Assembly (NCBI GenBank): GCA_002751075.1
Contig: NAOQ01000220.1
Span: 6,684 to 20,718 of the forward strand
DNA from: Ichthyophonus hoferi
Lineage: Eukaryota > Opisthokonta > Ichthyosporea > Ichthyophonida > Ichthyophonidae
Direction: 5' to 3'
DNA length: 14,035 nt
The first letter of the stretch is position 1, and the number at the start of each line of letters is the position of its first letter. A program made the translations under genes and the position numbers. Shown piece after piece: positions 1 to 7,577 of the stretch. Below the pieces are notes generated by a model. The model was not told where the DNA came from, did no database searches, and was given only the letters and a program-made list of their open reading frames with translations.

Positions 1-11
1 ATATATATATA
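1..11. repeat. (AT)n microsatellite at the left edge
   Basis: The window opens with an uninterrupted AT dinucleotide run, probably the end of a longer tract cut off by the window boundary. The next 110 bases are AC-rich and contain CTAAC/CTAAT motifs that could serve as branch points for the first TMEM94 exon in the window. Confidence 0.7.
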
Positions 12-124
12 AGCATTCATTAATCTATACACCAACATTAAACCCGATTAAACCCACAACCCACAATCGCCGTAACTAATATCTAACCCATCCAACCCAT
101 AACAATGTATGATATACTATACAG

Positions 125-2931
125 TACTATGGACTTGTGGAGAATGGTACTAGGTATCACTGGTCAGGATGGGCCACGGAGGGTAGGAAGGGGCTCCTAC
201 TCTCACAGAACATTGTGTGTTTCTGCCTGGTGTTTTGGTTTGGTATGTTATATATGTTATACATCTTATATATGTTATATCTGTTATATATTTTATATGT
301 TATACCTTTTTATAACTTATAGCTGACTTTCCTCCAATTATTATTCTTTCTTCATCCCATCACGTGCTGTTCTCTGGTGTATATGGTATATATATTTCTA
401 TTGGTGTATGCTCTCTATCTTTTTTATACTATCTATTCTATACTTATTCTGTTTTCATCCTATTTCTCTTTTTTTCTCTTCTTTTTCTCCCCCCTGTAAT
501 CTTCGCTTGTGTTTTTGTCTTTCCTTATCCCACTCTACTCTCTTAATTAGTATCCTTTTAATACAGGCTAATAGTGTTAGGACTAATAAGGCTGATTATA
601 GTGTTAGGACTAATAAGGCTAATTGGTGTTAAGACTACTAAGGCTGGTTATAGTGTTGGGACTAATAAGGCTAATTAGTGTTAGGACTAGTAAGGCTAAT
701 TATATTGTTAGGACTAATAAGGCTAATTATAGTGTTAGGATTAATAAGGCTAATTAGTGTTAGGATTAATAAGGCTAATTAGTGTTAGGACTAATAAGGC
801 TAATTATAGTGTTAGGATTAATAAGGCTAATTAGTGTTAGGACTAATAAGGCTAATTATAGTGTTAGGACTAGTAAGGCTAATTATAGTGTTAAGACTAA
901 TAAGACTAATGAGCGTTAGGACTAGTAAGGCTAATTATAGTGTTAAGACTATTAAGGCTAATCAGTGTTAGGACTAGTAAGGATAATTATAGTGTTAAGA
1001 CTAATAGGGCTAATTATAGTGTTAAGACTAATAAGGCTAATACGATAAACAATCTGAATACATTTTTCTGGATAATTGGCGTGCAAAGTAGATTTTCTAA
1101 AATTAAGACATAACTAGATTGCCCTAGTTATTCAAGCATGTCTTTCCTGATTGGCCTCTTATTCAATATTTTCCTGCCCAATTTTTCTTATTATTATTGG
1201 ATAACATAGCACAGTAGCATTTCATTACCCCTTGTGCTTTATGACATACTAATATTTTAATGAACGAATAAGATGGTGTGTGTATTGAGGGTTAATAATA
1301 CCATATATGATATATGGGCATATCATGACTCATCCGTGGTACCTTTAACACAGTGTTGACGTCACTTACCTTTACCCATCGCACCCAACCACTCATACAC
1401 CTTCATCCTAGCAAGCTTCTGATTTGGTCATTGGCTGCTGTGATGTGGTACGTGCCAATCATTGTACTCGACCCATTGCATTTGTTTTTTGCCTTTTTAT
1501 TTTTTATTTTTTATATTTTATATATATATACTTAAATTTATATTTATATTTTTTATTTTAATACCTCCATTTTTTAATGAACCACTCTTTCCGGGTTGTT
1601 TATTCCCTTGTGTTGCCAGCCTCCAAATATCAGTTTCCAACGAGTGCCATTGGTTAAATTGTTTTTTATTTTCTTATTTTATATTAAATATATTGACCAT
1701 TTTGTATTAACCATCTTTAGTTGTTTATGAAACACGCTTCTTAATAGCTTGATGGTTTTTAATTTGATCTGAATCAATAATTCAATGTTATTAAAAAAAA
1801 TAAGGCTGTACTATTTAATAGAATATATTCCTTAAGTCAATACACAGTCTTTTGTTACTAGCACGTGATGCAGTTAACCTACGCCTTCGTAAAAGGTGTA
1901 ACAAATGTTCTCAGACATATATAAACACCAATATTTACACATACAAACATATATATCTATACCTATATGCACTCATACATATACATATACAAAAAAGACG
2001 CCTTCTATCCCCTTTCTATTCCACTACCTTGTTATATTCCCTTCCTCTCTTTGTACCATCTTTGCGGTAGATATGTGATAGAATACGGTCTACTTGCATA
2101 TGTATGTACATTCTTGGAGTGATGTATTACCATTACTATTACTATTACTATTACTATTACTATTACTATTACTATTACTATTACTATTACTATTACTATT
2201 ACTATTACTGATTATCTCTATATCTCTATATGAATGGAGTATAAATAGAGCATATATTCTAACTCCTGGATGGGTCCAGTATTCTATTGCAAATCGTATT
2301 CTTTGCAATATCTATGGCCTCAATCAGCAATCCTAGACCAGCCGGTCTTGAGGTATGTGCTCACGTGCTGTCACGTGCTACCAAGATCATGTGATGTTTT
2401 GTATACATGGGTTCATTGGCTTAGCATATAAATATATAAATGCTTATCGTATATGATTTGAGGATAAGTGAGTGCCGTACTTGTCCTAGCCACTAAGAAA
2501 TCAGCTTGGTGTTTGGATGGCCATAATATCTTCCTAAACTTTACACATATTATTTATGGTAACCATGGTAACCTGTCTATATATATATGTCTTGTATCTC
2601 CTTCCCACCCCCTCTCCATCCCTCTTCAGATATATAGTGTGCAAGCTAACAAGGTTATACTCCACTGATGCTTCGATGGATACATTTACGCACATTTAAC
2701 CACACGTATTTAATATCTTTGTAATATTCTCTATAACCTATTAAAAATTTAAACCTCCTTCTCCTACAGGATGTACCTTTTTATGTATATATACTAGGTT
2801 TTCTCTGGCCTCTTGTCCTATTGGCCTGCAATGAGATGGCCAAGCGTATAGACAGTGCTCGCTTTATACAGTTACAGAAACGCTCCCGATTGGTGTTCGA
2901 CACTAAGCTGGGAATGCATTCCCCGGTCTAA
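125..2931 (+). CDS. TMEM94: TMEM94 (ERMA)-like membrane protein, C-terminal four exons, 5' part off the window
   Basis: Seen: four exons, 125-242, 1354-1447, 2280-2352 and 2770-2931, encode the last 148 residues. Junctions are GTATGT...CAG, GTACGT...CAG and GTATGT...CAG, and phases match at every join: G+TG gives Val, TG+T gives Cys, and the last join is phase 0. An in-frame TGA at 110-112 places the first acceptor at the CAG of 122-124. The peptide has three hydrophobic helices (around GLLLSQNIVCFCLVFW, IWSLAAVMCILLQIVFFA and YVYILGFLWPLVLL), a THRTQPL loop, a GLEDVP loop, and a basic cytoplasmic tail ending FDTKLGMHSPV. Known family: TMEM94 proteins are P-type-ATPase-like multispanning ER proteins, proposed to take up magnesium, with a HRT-x-PL loop, a GLEDVP segment and a QKR...F-TKLGM-SP end. 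Identification is from memory of the family, without a search. The catalytic part lies upstream of the window, so transport competence cannot be judged. Confidence 0.85.
242..302 (+). repeat. 9-bp tandem array of TATATGTTA starting at the 5' splice site
   Basis: Beginning with the last exon base, the sequence reads GGTATGTTA, TATATGTTA, TACATCTTA, TATATGTTA, TATCTGTTA, TATATTTTA, then a 7-base TATGTTA. Each unit resembles the splice-donor context TATGTTA, but only the first has the G needed for a GT donor with correct phase. Confidence 0.75.
243..1353 (+). other. TMEM94 intron (1,111 nt) carrying two tandem arrays
   Basis: The intron begins GTATGT and ends TTTAACACAG. It joins a phase-1 exon end to the TG that opens the next exon. 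It holds a 9-bp array at its 5' end, a pyrimidine-rich stretch at about 400-545 and a large minisatellite at 566-1042. The remainder (1043-1353) is plain AT-rich sequence. Open frames inside it, including a Leu/Phe-rich one near 364-632, show no coding signal. Confidence 0.8.
566..1042 (+). repeat. Minisatellite of about 18 units, 25/27 bp, in a TMEM94 intron
   Basis: Eighteen contiguous units plus a fragment each start GGCTAATTA (variants occur) and end GTTAGGACTAATAA. They differ by the presence or absence of two bases (TA) before GTGTTA. Unit lengths in order are about 24, 27, 25, 27, 25, 27, 27, 25, 25, 27, 25, 27, 27, 25, 27, 25, 27, 27. The partial alternation suggests an ancestral 52-bp dimer later shuffled by unequal exchange. 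Each unit carries the small palindrome TTAG-GA-CTAA, which degenerates to TTAA-GA-CTAA in several later units. There are no spacers between units. Confidence 0.93.
1448..2279 (+). other. TMEM94 intron (832 nt)
   Basis: The intron opens with the strong donor GTACGT and closes with GGGTCCAG. It contains T-rich and AT-rich low-complexity stretches (about 1490-1570 and 1915-1995) and a hexanucleotide microsatellite 70 bp from its 3' end. The long Leu run on the + strand and the Asn/Ser run on the - strand around 2130-2210 are translations of that microsatellite, not genes. Confidence 0.75.
2132..2209 (+). repeat. (ATTACT)13 hexanucleotide microsatellite
   Basis: Thirteen perfect copies of ATTACT (78 bp) lie in the TMEM94 intron, with an imperfect copy (ATTACC) just before them. 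Perfect identity suggests recent expansion and probable length polymorphism. The array ends 70 bp before the acceptor at 2279. Confidence 0.95.
2353..2769 (+). other. Last TMEM94 intron (417 nt)
   Basis: The intron runs from GAG|GTATGT to a clear pyrimidine tract, CCTTCTCCTACAG. Just after the donor it has two tandem TCACGTGCT motifs (2361-2379). Nothing in it looks coding. Confidence 0.8.
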
Positions 2932-2949
2932 GTGACTATAATGCATAAA

Positions 2950-2955
2950 AATAAA
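2950..2955 (+). promoter_or_regulatory. Candidate polyadenylation signal AATAAA of TMEM94
   Basis: A canonical AATAAA lies 19 bases after the TMEM94 stop codon (TAA at 2929-2931). The close spacing fits a compact 3' UTR. The assignment rests on motif and position only. Confidence 0.5.
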
Positions 2956-3199
2956 TCTTATCGAACCGAATTATACATGAATACTTGTAATTAGACAGTA
3001 GAGATCGGCATATTTATATTATGTGTTAAATTGGTTGGGCTATGATTATATAATAGTTAGCAATAGAAGATATATATATATATAGAGTGACGCCTATTTG
3101 TTTGCATGGGTAGATAGAGATAAATAGATCGACATCCGAGACTACGTCATTCCAGAGATAGGAACAAAAAAACAATTCTTGATAATATTTTAAAGCGCA

Positions 3200-3346
3200 A
3201 TGAAAGGCCCAATCGTTTTTTCGGCACCAGTCAATTCAGCTGTTGTAAATTATGTGACAGACATTAAAATGAAATGGTGTAAGGACAATCATACAAAGGA
3301 GCACCACCCACTCGGAACCTATCAGAATATCTGTTCTATATTCTGA
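3200..3346 (+). CDS. Possible small ORF, 48 codons, unrecognised
   Basis: An ATG-to-TGA frame starting MKGPIVFSAPVNSAVV and ending NICSIF, with an in-frame stop just upstream (3191-3193). Its amino-acid mix is less AT-driven than other spacer frames (Pro, Gly, Trp, His and Cys are present). No homology is recognised, there is no signal peptide or membrane helix, and the start context is only fair. It could equally be chance or a fragment of an unseen exon. Confidence 0.12.
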   Translation: MKGPIVFSAPVNSAVVNYVTDIKMKWCKDNHTKEHHPLGTYQNICSIF

Positions 3347-3860
3347 CAACCACGGCATCAGTACTGCTTATGTCGCCATTGCTACTACTAGAACTATAGT
3401 AACGATTAACGTGTTAAAAGCACGTACGACCTTACCACTTTGAAAGGGTGTTCTACAAGTAAATTAACAATAAAAAATAAATACTTTTGACGCCACGGAG
3501 CATATTTCCTACTCATAGCGTTGTGTAAAAGGATTCTAGGTCTTTACTCGAAAACACTTGTTTTATAGTAGAGTAGGCCCTTTAAAGGGGCATAAACATA
3601 GGTTTTTATGCGCTGTCACCCTGAACAGGGGTGAGATAATTATTACATTGGCTGGAATCGATTATCCTCTTCTAGATAAACCAATTGGTTGGGGATTAAA
3701 CCTGAGCGATTGAATAACATCCCAACTATTGCAAGCAGAGAATTTATTACCAAAACTAAAAAATATATATTACTACAGAATCGAGCGTCCCTAATTTGTC
3801 TCAGACAACCTTTCTATACTTTCTAAATATAACATTTTATATATGGAAGACTCCATAGTC

Positions 3861-3966
3861 TAGCATTAATTAATTAGATAATTATAATATTTGTTATTTG
3901 TCTGTACTGTGTATGTAGCTTTACACTATTGGGTTAAATGACTGTGGTTAAAATTAATTAATGCTA
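3861..3966. repeat. 106-bp element with 15-bp perfect terminal inverted repeats
   Basis: TAGCATTAATTAATT at 3861-3875 is the exact reverse complement of AATTAATTAATGCTA at 3952-3966. The interior is AT-rich and non-coding. The pairing stops sharply on both sides, as in a very small non-autonomous MITE-like element or a hairpin-forming site. No clear target-site duplication was found beside it, so mobility is unproven. Confidence 0.45.
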
Positions 3967-5447
3967 AGTTGTTAATTAGTTTATATGTAGTATACTGTAT
4001 ACTGTAAGTATAAAGGTTTTTGTCTTTGACAAAGCCGACACACATGATTCTATAAGGAGACTGAAAAGGGATTTTTATGGTTTTAGTTTGATTTCTCTAC
4101 CTGCAATTTTTGGCTGCCATTCATGGTAAATGAAATAGCAACTAAAACGCAGGCTGGCATTATTAATATTTTATCTTGATTGGCTAAGAAATTAACTTGG
4201 ACATCTGGCCAATCGAGTGTAATATCAGCGGAAATTGTACTTAATGTGCCAATGAAATACAGCCCCAATTTTAAACTTAGATCTCGTTATTAGAGATATG
4301 CCTATATTAGCCATAAGAGACTAGAATAATAAAAACACGAAATGTACGTTTGAACAGGATTGTGTAAATACATAGAACATACTCATTGAATTATAACGCT
4401 TATATGCACCATTTGGTTAAAATTACCATCATTATTTGTAAACCACCATTGCAGCATATTGATTTTTAAAATCAAACATCAAAGTAAATATTGCTATAAC
4501 GTTTCTGTTGTTTTCTCTTCTTCCGCTTACTAGTATACTTAAGTTCTGTGGATGGTCTTGTCTGAGTTAAGGTCAATTCTCAGATAATAAATTAGTTGTA
4601 TTAAAACTCAATGATTTAATTAAAGTAGAATGTTGTTCTTCCTTTCATCATAGTTGCTTCTCTTCGAAGATATGCTATACGAACTTTTTAGGTAACGTTG
4701 AATGGCGGAATACATCCAAAAATTATAGTCCAGAGGTGTTTAAAGGCCACGTACGGCCCACTAGGCCATGGTTAGAGTATTCTATTTGTGATTCAAATCT
4801 TCAAGAGCTATTTATTGTTTGCTATACGGCCCTAGTAATGTAATGAAATTGGTAATAACATATCTCCCGCTCAAGCTCTGTGAACGTTCTGCATCTAAGA
4901 GCTGCCTTTTATTGGTTAACAGTTTTATCAGACATACATGAGTGGGTATCTTAAATTACCGTCTTCATTAAATAAAACCTGGTTTGAAACGTATCACTAC
5001 AGCGAGGATTTGAATATGACTGCGTCATTCATCAATTGATTGAGAGTCAGGGTTGGTATTTTTGCAACTGAATGGAATTTGAATTGTAAAGCGTGTAACG
5101 CTTTTATCTTTCCACCTACTTTATTCTATTCTGGATACCACATCTTAAAGTTACCTTAATCATTATTTTATAGTACAATTGATTGGTCTACTATAATAAT
5201 AGCTCGACAATTCTAAGACAATGAAATTACATGCCATTGCGAATAAAATAAATATTACAAGATATGGAAAATCAAACAATAACAGCATATCAGACAATAC
5301 ACATTATAGCTGATGGTAATAAATGAATGCCGTTTAAATATTTATGTCAAAGATAGAGGGAAATAAAAGGGTAGTCATTCATTCATCCAATCGGCCCAAG
5401 TACCTCATCGTTTTTGTAAAGAGTCCGGGATATATCTAATTATTAAT

Positions 5448-5479
5448 ATTGAATTGTATTAAAATTGAATTGTAATATT
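5448..5479 (+). repeat. Duplicated 16-mer in the LYS12 upstream region
   Basis: Two adjacent copies starting ATTGAATTGTA lie about 170-200 bp before the LYS12 start codon. They contain ATTG, the complement of the CCAAT core minus one base. This may be simple slippage in AT-rich DNA or a weak regulatory repeat. Confidence 0.4.
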
Positions 5480-5592
5480 TCTGTAATATGTATACCTTTA
5501 ATCTATTATATTCATAGTAATTTTCTGTAATTTTCAAGAGCCATTTGATCTAAAGTTTTAGGGGAATTCGAAAGCAATCGAAAAACAAATAA

Positions 5593-5611
5593 CCTGATCA
5601 TTTGATTTCAG
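5593..5611 (+). promoter_or_regulatory. Possible 3' splice site of a 5'-UTR intron before LYS12
   Basis: A stretch reading CCTGATCATTTGATTTCAG ends 39 bases before the LYS12 ATG. It combines a CTGAT branch-point-like motif with a TTTCAG acceptor, so an intron in the 5' UTR is possible. The matching donor was not identified. Confidence 0.25.
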
Positions 5612-5650
5612 ATACAAGTTTAATAACCAGTCATTTTATTTTACAACAAA

Positions 5651-6802
5651 ATGGAGATGATGCGTTTCTGTACTTCTCTCACATATTTTTCTATAACTCC
5701 TCCCATTGTTTCTAGGCTAGGTAATTTAGCGACCCGAAGTTTATCTACCAGTCATTCACCATATAAAATTGCCGTTATTCCCGCTGATGGCATTGGTAAA
5801 GAGGTTATGCCTGCAGCCCAGTTAGTTGTTGAAGCTTTGAAGGCACCTGTAACGTGGGTTCCGTTAGAGGCAGGTTTCGAGCTTTTTGAGCGTACTGGCA
5901 CATCCCTTCCTGAAGAAACCATACGAATATGTAAGGAGGAGTGCGATGGTGCACTATTTGGCTCAGTTAGCTCTCCTTCCCACAAGGTTGAAGGTTACAC
6001 TTCTCCCATTGTTGCCCTACGTTATTTTCTTGACCTTTACGCCAATATTCGCCCTATATTTTCTGCTCCTATTTCCAGTAGTGTGGCAGGGGTTAACGCG
6101 GTCATTGTACGCGAAAATACAGAATGTCTTTATGTTAGGAAAGAAAGAATTAAAGAGACAAGTGAGGGTAAGGTTGCAATTGCTAAACGGCTTATCACAG
6201 AGAAAGCATCAAAACGTATCGCTCACCTTGCCTATGAAATCGCCGAGAAGAGAGCCTCCTTGTATAATCGTCCAGGTAAGGTTACCATTGTTCATAAAAG
6301 CAACGTTCTAAAAATTACCGACGGCCTTTTCAGAGAAAGCTGTCTCTCTGTAGCCAAGGACCACCCCTCCATCACGACTGAGGAACAACTGATTGATTCA
6401 TGCGTTTATCGGCTTTTCCGTACTCCTCAAAGTTTTGATGTTATTGTTGCTCCGAACATGTATGGAGACATACTTAGTGACGGTGGCGCCGCAGTAGTTG
6501 GTGGTTTAGGCCTGGTCGCCAGTTGTAACCAGGGAGACAAATTTGTTATGGGCGAACCCGTACACGGCAGTGCTCCAGATATTTACGGAAAAGGCATTGC
6601 AAACCCTATTGCTATGATTCGCAGTGCTGGTCTTTTGCTGGAATCTTTAGGGGAAGGGAAGATTGCTCTTGCGATAGAAAGAGCCGTGCATAAAGTGATG
6701 ATAGAAGGTAAGGTCACCTCTGACCTTGGAGGTACACTGTCCACCATGGAAGCTGCCGAGGCTGTGGCCAAAGTAGCCCAGGATATTTTGTCTACACTAT
6801 AG
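5651..6802 (+). CDS. LYS12: Homoisocitrate dehydrogenase, mitochondrial, NAD-dependent
   Basis: Role (family): oxidative decarboxylation of homoisocitrate to 2-oxoadipate, a mid-pathway step of alpha-aminoadipate lysine synthesis in the mitochondrial matrix. Seen: 383 residues, one exon, in-frame TAA at 5624-5626, and a good start context (ACAAAATGG). Residues 1-38 are Arg/Ser/Thr-rich with no acid after Glu2, like a mitochondrial presequence ending near TRSLSTSHSP. The beta-decarboxylating dehydrogenase core follows: IPADGIGKEV (43-52), SPIVALR (118-124), YANIRP (130-135), VRENTECLYV (153-162), HKSN (215-218), IDS (248-250), YGDILSD (271-277, metal-binding Asp273 and Asp277) and GEPVHGSAPDI (301-311), whose APDI favours NAD over NADP. 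SPIVALR and VEGY match the fungal homoisocitrate enzyme rather than isopropylmalate or isocitrate dehydrogenase. Oddities: Tyr125-Phe126 follow Arg124 where relatives often carry another Arg, and Cys159 stands where Asp or Gly is usual. Length and motifs indicate an intact gene. Confidence 0.93.
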   Translation: MEMMRFCTSLTYFSITPPIVSRLGNLATRSLSTSHSPYKIAVIPADGIGKEVMPAAQLVVEALKAPVTWVPLEAGFELFERTGTSLPEETIRICKEECDGALFGSVSSPSHKVEGYTSPIVALRYFLDLYANIRPIFSAPISSSVAGVNAVIVRENTECLYVRKERIKETSEGKVAIAKRLITEKASKRIAHLAYEIAEKRASLYNRPGKVTIVHKSNVLKITDGLFRESCLSVAKDHPSITTEEQLIDSCVYRLFRTPQSFDVIVAPNMYGDILSDGGAAVVGGLGLVASCNQGDKFVMGEPVHGSAPDIYGKGIANPIAMIRSAGLLLESLGEGKIALAIERAVHKVMIEGKVTSDLGGTLSTMEAAEAVAKVAQDILSTL

Positions 6803-7190
6803 GGTTGTTTCTAATAATAATTGTTTTGTACTTAAATAGAAACAATTTTTTATTTCTATTTTTATATTTACTTTTGATTCTACTTTTCCATTGTTCATTT
6901 TTATTACCAATTTTCTTGGCTTTCTCATCACCAGTGTGCAAGCCTATCGTGGTCATCTATTCGTATTTTACTTACATAAAATGTCCGTATTTTGTATTTA
7001 ACTATTTTTCTATTTTGAAGTTGGCGTTAATAACTCGACTTCAGTAGAAATAATTGCCTATGTTTTTTAAGTCTTGTTTTAAAGTAATATTTGAAATTGG
7101 TTACTAAAGTATGCCTACCAGACTATCTCTACACCCATACTATGACCATCTTAACCCATTCGCTTTATTTGCGGTTAGAAAGGCATGTGA

Positions 7191-7205
7191 TTTTTTTTTT
7201 TTTTT
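7191..7205 (+). repeat. T15 homopolymer
   Basis: Fifteen consecutive T in the LYS12 downstream spacer. It may be slippage, or could favour transcript 3' processing. No further structure is attached to it. Confidence 0.6.
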
Positions 7206-7536
7206 GACATAACTTTAAATAAAATTTATATTCACAATATTTTACTAAAGTGAATAGGGTTTTTGTACATGTTTGTTTTATATATATATAAATCGGTAAC
7301 TACTGTTTTGATCTACGTAACACCTATGTCATAATGACTCACAATACCCTATTCCTTGTATTGTGTAAATACTATACATATTGCTGAGGGTTACCTCTAA
7401 ATTTAAACTAAAACATATTGATGTTCTTTTGTTTCATTCTTGACGGCATATATATTAATATATCCAAAGTCATTCAAACTGGTAATGCCTATTGCGTGCT
7501 GTAATGCGTTTACTGAGAAATATTTATTTAAGCATT

Positions 7537-7577
7537 AAAAATTTATATCGTAGAGGGTATTCTTGATATAAATTTTT
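7537..7577. other. 13-bp stem hairpin with a 15-nt loop
   Basis: AAAAATTTATATC (7537-7549) is perfectly complementary to GATATAAATTTTT (7565-7577), separated by GTAGAGGGTATTCTT. The stem is almost pure A/T, so it would be weak in RNA. It could be the remains of a small inverted-repeat element or a chance fold in AT-rich DNA. Confidence 0.45.

Larger units (their letters stand above)
2932..5650. other. AT-rich intergenic spacer between TMEM94 and LYS12
   Basis: About 2.7 kb without a convincing gene on either strand. It contains the TMEM94 3' end, a weak 48-codon ORF, a 106-bp inverted-repeat structure, several CCAAT/ATTGG pentamers (for example near 4185, 4211 and 4250) and, near LYS12, a duplicated 16-mer. 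A 61-codon antisense frame at 4083-4268 lacks recognisable features. The LYS12 promoter must lie in the right-hand part of this spacer. Confidence 0.7.

Noticed and set aside
105-326. Overlapping small proteins near the left edge
   Set aside because: The real coding piece is 125-242, which splices at GTATGT; beyond it the frame is a 9-bp intronic repeat.
566-1042. CRISPR-like or telomeric array
   Set aside because: Units are contiguous with no unique spacers, the genome is eukaryotic, and the unit is not a TTAGGG-type telomere repeat; it sits inside an intron.
1357-1364. TGACGTCA CRE palindrome
   Set aside because: It falls inside TMEM94 coding sequence (Leu-Thr-Ser codons) and needs no regulatory explanation.
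2090-2336. Poly-Leu (+) and poly-Asn/Ser (-) proteins
   Set aside because: They are translations of the (ATTACT)13 microsatellite; only 2280-2352 is real coding sequence, in a different frame (TMEM94).
4083-4268. 61-codon antisense ORF in the first spacer
   Set aside because: No family resemblance, no neighbouring exon signals, and such lengths are expected by chance.
5886-6311. 141-codon ORF inside LYS12
   Set aside because: An out-of-frame shadow of a clearly recognised dehydrogenase gene; no start context or family resemblance.
7335-7341. TGACTCA Gcn4/AP-1-type site as control of LYS12
   Set aside because: It lies over 500 bp downstream of LYS12 and 1.4 kb before the next gene; another copy (1326-1332) is in a TMEM94 intron, so chance is likely.
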